Source: Armatimonadota bacterium (GTDB lineage: Bacteria > Armatimonadota > UBA10988). From it: a DNA stretch of 13,069 nt. Under the pieces are notes generated by a model. The model did no database searches. It was given only the letters and a program-made list of their open reading frames with translations, and was not told the DNA's origin. The stretch covers positions 1 to 13,069 of the forward strand of contig JACPDV010000480.1 in the NCBI GenBank assembly GCA_016183835.1, in the 5' to 3' direction. Shown here piece after piece: positions 6,572 to 13,069 of this stretch. Numbering within the stretch: the first letter of the stretch is position 1; each line of letters begins with the position of its first letter. A program made the translations under genes and the position numbers.

Positions 6572-7861
6572 ATGCCTGCACCGAGCAGCGACCCGTCAGG
6601 CCGGTACGCCCGCGCCGCGCCACGCCGCTGGCTCGCCTGGGCGGTGACGGCCACCTTGCTCCTCATGGCCGGCGGCATGAGCTGGCTGGGCTGGCAGGCC
6701 GGCCGGCCGTGGGTCGCCGAACCCGTCGCGCCGCAGGCGCTGCCCAAGCCGAACGCCGCCGACTTCTACCTCCGCGCCGCCGCGTTGGTGGCGGACAAGG
6801 GGGTGCTCGAGCGCGCCGCCAGCCAACCCGTGGCGGGTTCGCCCGCCGTCACGCCCAAGGAGCTCGCCGCCGCGGTGGAGCACAACCGCGCCGCCCTGGC
6901 CGAGCTGCGCAAGGGCTTCGCCCACAAGTGTGTGGTGCCCTGCGCTGGGACCTTCTGGGACCGTTCCGACAGCTACCGCCAGCTCCGTGCCTTGCCCGAC
7001 CTGCTGGACGCCCAGTCCGCAGTGCGTGTCGCCGCCGGAGACGCCTCGGGAGCGATGGACGCGGCGCTCGACGAGCTCCGGCTCGGCATCGACATGACGC
7101 ATGGCGTGCCGCTCTACGCGGACGAGCATGGGCTGGCCTGCCAGCAGCAGGCCAGGAACCAGATGTCGCGGTGCTTTGGCGGGCTGTCGCCCTCGGACGC
7201 GGTCGCGGTGCTCCGCCGGCTGAACGGGTTGCTGAGCCGGCAGGTCAGCCTGCACGAAGTCTTCACCCAGGATCGGGCCTGGCGCCTGGCCGCCACGGCC
7301 GAGGCCTTTGAACAGGCGGACTGGGCCTACTACCTTTCGTGGAACGGCACGACCCGTGCCGGCCGGATGGGGCGGCTTGTCGTGCGCGGCCGGCGGGGCG
7401 TGATGGATGACCTCCGGCGGCTCTACAACCACTACCTCGATCTCTCGTCGAGGCCCTACCCCGATCTGGCAACGACTCCGGCTTTGGACGGCGTCGTGGC
7501 CGGCACCCTCGAGCCCATGTTCCGCGGGATCGCCTGCAACCACGTGTTCGCGGCGGCCGACAACGACCTGCACGCCACCTCTCTGGCGCTGTGGTGCTAC
7601 GCGAACTACCACGGCGACTATCCTGACCGGCTCGACGCGCTGGTGCCCGCGTTCCTGCCGAGGGTGCCGATGGACCCATTCGCCCGCTCCGCGCCACTGA
7701 CGTACCGGCCCGGCAACGGGACGTTCCGGCTCTACAGCATCGGGCCGGACCTGCGCGACGACGGCGGTCGAAGGGCGACCTTTCAGCCGCGCTCGGACGA
7801 GCGGTGGTGGGAGCTGTACCTGACCGCCGAGGGCGACTTCGGCTGCGGCGAAGATCCGTGA
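6572..7861 (+). CDS. Array paralog B: membrane-anchored protein of unknown function
   Basis: Protein of 429 residues, divergent from A at sequence level but with the same block order. ATG 6572 follows a G-rich ribosome site (GGGGAGGGG, 6557-6565); the longer open frame to 6224 overlaps gene A and is not used. A hydrophobic helix at about residues 20-41 follows a short basic stretch, predicting a signal anchor. Conserved blocks are PKPNAADFYLRAAALV, EHNRAALAELRKGFAHKC, SGAMDAALDELRLGIDMTHGVPL, RQVSLHEV and RGRRGVMDDL. The C-terminal module has LVPAFLPRVPMDPF and SIGPDLRDDGG (391-399), so the usual second glycine is Leu. EEKW is changed to QDRAW, and the common AGVNP tail is missing; the protein ends EGDFGCGEDP. 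It lies 14 bases after A, which suggests co-transcription. Function unknown. Confidence 0.85.
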   Translation: MPAPSSDPSGRYARAAPRRWLAWAVTATLLLMAGGMSWLGWQAGRPWVAEPVAPQALPKPNAADFYLRAAALVADKGVLERAASQPVAGSPAVTPKELAAAVEHNRAALAELRKGFAHKCVVPCAGTFWDRSDSYRQLRALPDLLDAQSAVRVAAGDASGAMDAALDELRLGIDMTHGVPLYADEHGLACQQQARNQMSRCFGGLSPSDAVAVLRRLNGLLSRQVSLHEVFTQDRAWRLAATAEAFEQADWAYYLSWNGTTRAGRMGRLVVRGRRGVMDDLRRLYNHYLDLSSRPYPDLATTPALDGVVAGTLEPMFRGIACNHVFAAADNDLHATSLALWCYANYHGDYPDRLDALVPAFLPRVPMDPFARSAPLTYRPGNGTFRLYSIGPDLRDDGGRRATFQPRSDERWWELYLTAEGDFGCGEDP

Positions 7862-7907
7862 GCGGGCCTGATGGCGCCGTGTTCGGACCGGGCCCGGAAT
7901 GGGTATC

Positions 7908-7922
7908 CCTCCAGCGTGGAGG
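7908..7922 (+). promoter_or_regulatory. Hairpin that contains the ribosome site of paralog C
   Basis: CCTCCA (7908-7913) pairs perfectly with TGGAGG (7917-7922) around a GCG loop. The right arm is the GGAGG ribosome site eight bases before ATG 7931. In the mRNA this would hide the ribosome site until unwound, for example by ribosomes or a co-factor. The stem is short and may be chance in GC-rich DNA. Confidence 0.4.
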
Positions 7923-7930
7923 CAGGGGCG

Positions 7931-9226
7931 ATGCGGTGGAAACGAATGCGAGCCTGGGGGAAAGGACTGCTGGGGGTGGCGGCCCTGACGGCGGTGTCTC
8001 TGTGGGCCGCGCGCGAGGCCACCGCGCCGCTCCTGCCCGAGCGCATCCCCTCGCCTGCCCTGCCCAAGCCGAACGCGCGCGACTGGTATCTTCGCGCGGG
8101 TAGACTGCTCGTGGCAGGCGACGCGGTCAAGGGCGCCGCCTTCCCGTCTCGCGAGGACAAGCCGACGTCGCTGGAGGCCAAGGCCGCGCTGCTGAGGCGC
8201 AACGAAGCACCGCTCCGGCTGGTCCGCCTGGGGATGGCCCACCCGTACGGCGAGCTGCCCGACCGGTCTCTGGATGCCCACCACCCGCGATACGCCGAAC
8301 TGCGACAACTGGGCGCTCTCCTGCGCCTCGATGGGCAGGTCCGCGAGGCGGGCGGCGATTGGGACGGCGCTCTCGCCGATGCCTTGGACGGCATCCGGTA
8401 CGGCGTCAGTCTGCAGCAGGGCACGTCGGTAACCCTGTACGAAGGGCTCCGCGCCCAAGCGAGCGCGGCGCTGGCGGCCCGCCGGTTGGTGCCCAAGCTC
8501 TCAGCCCCCGGCGCCCGGACTGCCGCGGCCGCCGTCCGCGCAGCGCAGGCCCGTGAGTTGCCTTGCTGGCGGTGGCTGGAGGAGCAGAAGTGGATGGCCC
8601 TCGCCGCCTACCACGACGCCATGCAGCGAGAACGCTGGGCGCACCGGGTCAATGGCCTGTATGCCGTCAGCTTCTGCATCCCAGACTGGCAGGTGTGGCT
8701 AAGGGGCCGGCGCGGGCTCCTGCGTGACATCGAACGGCACTACAACCTGCTCATCGCAAACGAGAAGCGCGCTTACCTGCGCCGCGCGAACCCGCTGCGG
8801 CTGGACGCCGACGAGTTGGTGCTGATGCTCACCGATTTCAGTGCGCCGGATCGCGAGCGGTTTGCGTTGGTCGACGCCGCCACCGGCATGTTGGCTGTGG
8901 AGCTCGCCGTCCACGCCTGGCGCCTCGACCACACGGCCTTTCCCGCGCAACTTGCCGACTTGGTGCCGCGGTACCTGCCGAGCCTGCCCGACGACCCGTT
9001 CGCCCTCGCCGGGACCTACGGCTATGTGCCAGCCGGGCGACGCTACCGTCTGTACAGCGTTGGACCCGATGGACGCGACGACGGCGGCGCGGTGCTCTCC
9101 CCCGAGCCTTACTACGGTCAACTCGGGCACTGCGTCATCAGCAACTGGGACCGCATCGTCGATCCTTCGCGCACTGGTGACATTGGGCCTTCCGACCCGG
9201 TGTTCGAGAAGGTAGGCGCGCCGTGA
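7931..9226 (+). CDS. Array paralog C: membrane-anchored protein of unknown function
   Basis: Protein of 431 residues. ATG 7931 is chosen over the in-frame ATG 7871 because GGAGG (7918-7922) sits eight bases upstream and the protein then starts with a basic segment (MRWKRMRAWGK) before a hydrophobic stretch at about 10-27, as in its paralogs. Conserved blocks: PALPKPNARDWYLRAGRLLV, a leucine-rich ELRQLGALLRLDG stretch, WDGALADALDGIRYGVSL, LEEQKWMAL and RGRRGLLRDIERHYN. The C-terminal module is intact: LDHTAFP, LVPRYLPSLPDDPF and YSVGPDGRDDGG (378-386). After it comes a longer unique tail of about 45 residues instead of AGVNP. The cysteine found after GFAYP in A, B and E is absent (AHPYGELP). 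Its TGA overlaps the GTG of the next gene (GTGA, 9223-9226), implying coupled translation. Confidence 0.86.
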   Translation: MRWKRMRAWGKGLLGVAALTAVSLWAAREATAPLLPERIPSPALPKPNARDWYLRAGRLLVAGDAVKGAAFPSREDKPTSLEAKAALLRRNEAPLRLVRLGMAHPYGELPDRSLDAHHPRYAELRQLGALLRLDGQVREAGGDWDGALADALDGIRYGVSLQQGTSVTLYEGLRAQASAALAARRLVPKLSAPGARTAAAAVRAAQARELPCWRWLEEQKWMALAAYHDAMQRERWAHRVNGLYAVSFCIPDWQVWLRGRRGLLRDIERHYNLLIANEKRAYLRRANPLRLDADELVLMLTDFSAPDRERFALVDAATGMLAVELAVHAWRLDHTAFPAQLADLVPRYLPSLPDDPFALAGTYGYVPAGRRYRLYSVGPDGRDDGGAVLSPEPYYGQLGHCVISNWDRIVDPSRTGDIGPSDPVFEKVGAP

Positions 9227-10518
9227 CAGACGATTCGCGGATCACCTCTCCCGCCCGCTCCCGCCGCGAGTCCGCGCAGGCGGACTTCGCGTTTGCAGCG
9301 GCGGTTTCAACCGCTGGTAGACCGACCCCCGGGAGGACACCCGCCGCGACCCTCCTCGCCCTCTGCCTCCTCGCCACCGCCGCCTTCGCCGACGGCGCCC
9401 GGCCGCCCATCAACGCCCATGACTTCCTCGTCGCCGCCGCCGCCAAGCTCGTCGAGAAGGACAAGCTCGACGACGCCCTCTTCACCCTCGCACCCAAGGC
9501 GCCCAACCCCTTCGCCGCCGCGCCGGGCCTGGCCACCAAGCGCCGCGCGGTCGAGCAGAACCGCGAAGCCCTCGAGCTGATCCACAAGGCCCTCGCCTGG
9601 CCCTACGCCGCGCCCGAGGTGGCCAACATCTCCGCGCCGATGCCCTACCTCGCCCAATTCCGCTCGCTCGGCAGGCTGCTGCGTGCCGAGGCCCAGGTGG
9701 CCGCCGCCGATGAGGACTGGGGCGCCGCCGCGCAGATCGATCTCGACTGCGTGGCGATGGGCGGCATGGTGCCGCGCGGCGCGCCGCTGATCGGGCTGCT
9801 GGTGGGGCTCGCCATCGAGAGCGTGGGCGCTCGCGACCTGTGGCCGATCTTGCCGCACCTCTCGCCCGGCGAGGCCCGCGCCGCCGCGCATCGCCTGGAG
9901 CTGCTCATCGCCCGCGAGCCGGCCTGCCGCGAGGCCGCAGAAATGGAGCGGCGGATCCTGCGCGGCACCCTCGACGAGCTGCTCGCCCGCGAGGATTGGC
10001 GGGAGACCCTCCAGCAGCTCCTCGCCGACCAGAACGACCCCGCCCTCAACGCGTACCTCGAGGACGTGACCAAGGAGCGGTTCGTGGCCGACCTGGTCCA
10101 GTCGCAGGAGGCGGCTGCCGCGGCGGTGGCCCGGCCCTGGACTCGCGCGACCGCGGCCGAAGCGAAGCCAACCGGCGCCCTTGGCGGGTCGGTGGTCGAC
10201 TCCACGCTCGGCTGCCACTTCAAGGCCACGCTGGTCTCGACGCGTAACTCCCTGCTGCTCTCCGAGCTGGCCCTGCACGCCTGCCACGCGGAGAAGGGCG
10301 CCTGGCCGGAGACGCTGGACGCCCTGGTGCCGGAGTATCTCTGGACGGTGCCGCTGGACCCGTTCACGCCCGGCGCGGCGCTGGCGTACCGGCGGGAGGG
10401 CGACGGGCACGTGCTCTACAGCGTCGGGCCGGACGGGCGGGATGACGGCGGGCAGGCGATCGCGTACAATGTGGAGGCAGGGAGCGACGGCGACCTGATG
10501 GCCGGGGTGAACCCATGA
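9223..10518 (+). CDS. Array paralog D: exported protein with a signal peptide, divergent
   Basis: Protein of 431 residues if it starts at GTG 9223, the only plausible in-frame start before the hydrophobic segment. Instead of an anchor it has a signal-peptide-like core (about residues 43-54, TLLALCLLATAAFA) followed by an AFA-DG cleavage site. About 30 residues before it are encoded by a palindromic repeat, so the true N-terminus is uncertain. Family blocks are weaker: PPINAHDFLVAAAAKLV, a leucine-rich FRSLGRLLRAEAQV segment and DWGAAAQIDLDCV; both the EEKW and GRRG motifs are lost. The C-terminal module is well kept: AEKGAWPETLDALVPEYL, VPLDPF, YRREGDG and YSVGPDGRDDGG (402-410), then GDLMAGVNP. 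It overlaps C and E by four bases each, so it is probably in the same transcript. Function unknown. Confidence 0.8.
   Translation: MTDDSRITSPARSRRESAQADFAFAAAVSTAGRPTPGRTPAATLLALCLLATAAFADGARPPINAHDFLVAAAAKLVEKDKLDDALFTLAPKAPNPFAAAPGLATKRRAVEQNREALELIHKALAWPYAAPEVANISAPMPYLAQFRSLGRLLRAEAQVAAADEDWGAAAQIDLDCVAMGGMVPRGAPLIGLLVGLAIESVGARDLWPILPHLSPGEARAAAHRLELLIAREPACREAAEMERRILRGTLDELLAREDWRETLQQLLADQNDPALNAYLEDVTKERFVADLVQSQEAAAAAVARPWTRATAAEAKPTGALGGSVVDSTLGCHFKATLVSTRNSLLLSELALHACHAEKGAWPETLDALVPEYLWTVPLDPFTPGAALAYRREGDGHVLYSVGPDGRDDGGQAIAYNVEAGSDGDLMAGVNP
9261..9314. repeat. Double-hairpin repeat inside the 5' end of paralog D
   Basis: AGTCCGC (9269-9275) pairs with GCGGACT (9280-9286) around GCAG, with CGCG arms outside (9265-9268 and 9288-9291). 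A second stem follows: GCGGTT (9301-9306) with AACCGC (9309-9314). I recall similar GTCCGCGCAGGCGGACTTCG plus GGCGGTTTCAACCGC sequences as dispersed intergenic repeats in several GC-rich phyla; this cannot be checked here. The element lies within the open frame of D, encoding about residues 14-31. Confidence 0.6.
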
Positions 10519-11786
10519 GCGAGAACAAACGCAAGCGGCGGATCGTGAGCTACTTGGTGACGGGCGTGCTGCTGGCGCTGGTGGGTGGCGTGATGGGGGC
10601 GCTGAAGTGGGCGAATCGGCCGCTGTTGGATGAGCCGATCCCGCCGCAGGTGCTGCCGAACCCGAACGCGGCGGACTACTACAAGCGGGCGTTAGAGCTG
10701 CAAGTCGACGCGGAGCTGATCGGCCGCAGTGTCACGACTCCCGGCCCAGGCGACCCGCCGCTACCTACTGCCGCCGAGCTAGACGCGGCCCTCGCACGCA
10801 ACGGCGCCGCGCTTGCCGAGCTGCGAAAGGGCCTCGCGTTCCCTTGCGTCTTCCCTTGCGAGCGGTCCTTCAGCGCCAAGTTCCCCGACTACGCGCACAG
10901 CGAGCAGCTCGCCCGCCTCTTGCGGGCCGAGGCCCTGGCTCGCGCCGCCCGAGAGGACTGGTCCGGCGCCATGGACTCGTCGCTCGACGGTCTGCAGTTC
11001 GGCCTCTCGGTGGCGCACGGAGCCAACCTGCTGGGTGACCTGGTGGCGATTGCTTGTCAGGCCATCGCCCGTCGCGACGCCTGGGACTACGCCGACCATC
11101 TGTCTGCCGCCTCGTGCCGCCGTGCGGCCGCGCGGCTCAGCGACTTGATGACCCACCAGGTGCCGCTCCGCGAAGTCCTCGTCCAGGAGAAGTGGATGCT
11201 GCTCGGCTCCGTCGTGAAGGTGCTCGACGAGCCCCATTGGGCGGAGCACTTCGTCGGAGGCGTCAGCCCGGCCAAGTCCGCCGCCGACAAGGCGCGCATG
11301 GCCCTACGCGGCCGGCGCGCCGTGGTCCACGAACTGCAGGCGGGCTATGCGTGGGCGATCGGGCTCGCCGAGCGGACGTACGGTGAGAGCCTGGTCGCGC
11401 CAAGGCCGCGTTTCGGCACTCCCACCGACGAGCTCTTACCGGTGTTGGCGAAGGCAGCCCACAGGCACTACTTTGGCGAGGCGGAGAACGGGTTGCTGTT
11501 GGTGACCCTGACGCTGCGGGCCTTCAAGCTCGAGCACGGCGCCCACCCCGATCGCCTCGACCGACTGGTGCCCGAGTACCTGCCGCGCATCCCCCGCGAC
11601 CCCTACGCCGCTTCCGGCCCGTTGAGCTACCGCCGGGACGCCGCGAAGTACGTGCTCTGGAGCATCGGCCCTGACGCCCACGACGACGGAGGGAAGGCTA
11701 TCGACAACCCCGGTGAGGCCGGCTCGAAGCGGCGGCTGGTGCAGTTCGAGAGCAAGGGCGACATCGTCGCCGGCGTGAATCCGTGA
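10515..11786 (+). CDS. Array paralog E: membrane-anchored protein of unknown function
   Basis: Protein of 423 residues. ATG 10515 overlaps the stop of D (ATGA), and GGGGTGA about ten bases upstream may serve as ribosome site. A lysine/arginine-rich N-terminus (NKRKRR) precedes one helix at about residues 10-31. All family blocks are clear: RPLLDEPIPPQVLPNPNAADYY, ALAELRKGLAFPCVFPC, LARLLRAEALARAA, DWSGAMDSSLDGLQFGLSVAHG, HQVPLREVLVQEKWMLL and RGRRAVVHEL. The C-terminal module has LEHGAHP, LVPEYLPRIPRDPY, YRRD and SIGPDAHDDGG (385-393). The last nine residues are GDIVAGVNP, the same as in A. It is the best match to the decayed copy F. A conserved PCxxxPC-like cysteine pair is shared with B. 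A repeat-bearing gap of 158 bases follows. Function unknown. Confidence 0.88.
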   Translation: MSENKRKRRIVSYLVTGVLLALVGGVMGALKWANRPLLDEPIPPQVLPNPNAADYYKRALELQVDAELIGRSVTTPGPGDPPLPTAAELDAALARNGAALAELRKGLAFPCVFPCERSFSAKFPDYAHSEQLARLLRAEALARAAREDWSGAMDSSLDGLQFGLSVAHGANLLGDLVAIACQAIARRDAWDYADHLSAASCRRAAARLSDLMTHQVPLREVLVQEKWMLLGSVVKVLDEPHWAEHFVGGVSPAKSAADKARMALRGRRAVVHELQAGYAWAIGLAERTYGESLVAPRPRFGTPTDELLPVLAKAAHRHYFGEAENGLLLVTLTLRAFKLEHGAHPDRLDRLVPEYLPRIPRDPYAASGPLSYRRDAAKYVLWSIGPDAHDDGGKAIDNPGEAGSKRRLVQFESKGDIVAGVNP

Positions 11787-11825
11787 GCCTTGGAGGGAGT
11801 GGTTGGTGGTGCCGGGAGTCTTGCC

Positions 11826-11935
11826 TGCTCCTCCCCCTGCGAAGCGGGGGGAGGCGGGAGGGGGGTCCTCTGGCCGCCGCGAACCGCCTGGAGACCCACA
11901 CCCCGTCCCTCCCCCGCTTCGTTCTGAGGATCGAG
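11826..11935. repeat. Composite inverted repeat between paralogs E and F
   Basis: CCTCCCCC (11830-11837) pairs with GGGGGAGG (11847-11854) around a nine-base loop. In addition the strand CGAAGCGGGGGGAGG (from 11840) recurs in inverted form as CCTCCCCCGCTTCG (to 11921), about 60 bases away. The whole stretch looks like a nested palindromic, non-autonomous element. No transposase is present and no U-tract follows the hairpin, so it is not a clear terminator. Only 9 bases separate its right end from the start of F. Confidence 0.55.
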
Positions 11936-11944
11936 GCTCCTGCG

Positions 11945-13069
11945 ATGCGACAGGCTGGTCGCCATGGGCGACGGAGGTGGGTCCAGGCCCTGGCCGTGCT
12001 CACGGCCGTGGCCCTCTTCGGCACGTGGTCCGTGTGGCAGGGCTCTCGCCCGCTCCTCGACCAGCCCATCCCGCCCAAGGTCCTCCCCTCGCCCAACGCC
12101 CTCGACTTCTACCTCCGCGCCGCGGCGTTAGAGGTGGACTCCGAGGTCATCGACTCCCCCTCGCGTCACACCCCGGCCCAACTCGCCGACGCGGTCGAGC
12201 GCAACCAGCCCGCCTTGGCCGAGCTGCGCCGCGGCTTCGCCTACCAGCCACGGTGCGCGCCAGCCGCGGCGATTGGGCCGGCTCTGTCAGATCCAGCCTG
12301 GACGGTACTCGGATTGGCGTCGACGTGCCGCGACAGGGTGCCATGATCCCCGATCTTGTCGGCATCGCCTGCCAGGCCATCGCTCGCCGGCCCGCCTGGG
12401 TCGCCGTGGACCACTTGAGCGCCACCGAGGCGAGGTCGGCGGCGCTGCTGATGAACGCCCTGCTTGCCCGGCAGGTGACGCTCCGCGAGGTGTGGGCCGA
12501 GGAGAAGTGGTTCCAGCTCGCCGCAGAAGTCGAGCAGCTCAGCGCCAAGGGCTGGGCGACGGACCAGGTGCGGTTGATGTGGTAAGACACCCACCTGCAC
12601 ACCTCGATGTACTACGCCGAGCCGCTGCTCCACGGCCGGCGCGCGGTCTTGCGCGACCTGGCCGCTAGCTTCGACGAGGGCATCGTGCAGGCGGCCAGGC
12701 GCTACCCGGAACAGGTCTTCGGCCCGCCGCCGCGCTCAGAGGTGGCGTCGATGCTGGTGCCGGAGCAGCGGCCGTGGTCCTGCAAGCACACTGCCGCTGC
12801 GGCGCAGAACGCGCTCCTGACGGTCTCGCTGGCGCTCCGCGCCTGGCGGCTCGAGCACGCCGGATACCCGGAGCGCCTGACCGAGCTGGTGCCAGAGTAC
12901 CTGCCCGGGCTGCCGGCGGACCCGTTCGCGCTGTCCGGCCCGCTCGGCTACCGCCGCGAGGGAGAGCGCTACGTGCTGTGGAGCATCGGCCCTGACGGGC
13001 GGGACAACCGCGGACAGCAGATCCTCGACTCGACCCAGAATGAAATAGGCAAGTGGCTCACGCGGGTGG
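11945..13069 (+). pseudogene. Array paralog F, broken by a deletion frameshift and a stop codon; cut by window end
   Basis: ATG 11945 has GAGG eight bases upstream and starts a normal family N-terminus: basic residues, a helix at about 12-31, RPLLDQPIPPKVLPSPNALDFYLRAAALEV and LAELRRGFAY. At about 12245-12260 the frame breaks. Compared with E, around 32 codons covering the cysteine pair and the LARLLRAE segment are missing and reading continues in another frame with RGDWAGSVRSSLDG, LVGIACQAIARR and RQVTLREVWAEEKWFQL. The original frame ends at TGA 12344-12346. The second frame meets an in-frame TAA at 12583-12585 and then stays open to the window end with HGRRAVLRDL, LEHAGYPERL, LVPEYLPGLPADPF and SIGPDGRDNRG. 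Thus there are at least two disabling changes, with most family residues still readable, so decay looks fairly recent. Assembly error could explain one lesion, hardly both. Confidence 0.85.

Noticed and set aside
6596..8458. 620-codon open frame on the minus strand opposite paralogs B and C
   Set aside because: Compositionally biased, no domain, and it crosses two plus-strand genes with ribosome sites and family motifs.
11830..11854. Rho-independent terminator after paralog E
   Set aside because: The stem is strong but is followed by a G-rich stretch and not a T-run, and it is part of a larger inverted repeat.
12583..12585. Stop-codon readthrough or recoding of TAA within paralog F
   Set aside because: No recoding signal is seen, and the gene already has a deletion frameshift upstream; decay is simpler.

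Overview
The window is GC-rich DNA (close to 70 % by eye), probably from a Gram-negative bacterium: it encodes an inner-membrane RND pump and a set of signal-anchored proteins, and its intergenic gaps hold palindromic repeats. The array proteins with GPDGxDDGG C-termini resemble hypothetical proteins I associate with Armatimonadota, Planctomycetota and similar phyla. That placement is a weak guess; no rRNA or other reliable marker is present.

Layout. (1) 126-3290 (+): a complete HAE-1-type RND efflux permease, with a possible sigma70-like promoter just upstream. No periplasmic adaptor or outer-membrane channel gene lies in the window. (2) 3287-4861 (-): purF, the first enzyme of purine synthesis, convergent with the pump gene so that the two stop codons overlap. 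It has a good promoter at 4909-4937. (3) 4938-5267: a gap of repeat-like, G-rich and palindromic DNA. (4) 5268 to the right edge (+): a tandem array of six paralogous genes (A-F) of about 423-431 codons. A, B, C and E are predicted membrane-anchored by one N-terminal helix; D has a cleavable-looking signal peptide instead; F is a pseudogene cut by the window end. A and B are 14 nt apart, B and C 69 nt, C/D and D/E overlap by 4 nt, and E and F are separated by a 158-nt repeat-bearing gap.

The pump and purF look like ordinary chromosomal neighbours with no functional tie to the array. The array is the unusual part. Its proteins share an N-terminal PNAxDFYLRA block, a helical middle with RQVPLxEVxxEEKW and GRRG motifs, and a C-terminal module resembling the end of the type II secretion major pseudopilin GspG (LEHGxxPxxLxxLVPxYLxxxPxDPF ... 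SxGPDGxDDGG). Three of them finish with the same GD[IL][VM]AGVNP tail. I do not know their function. The layout suggests repeated duplication and divergence of an extracytoplasmic protein family, with one member changing its mode of export and one decaying.
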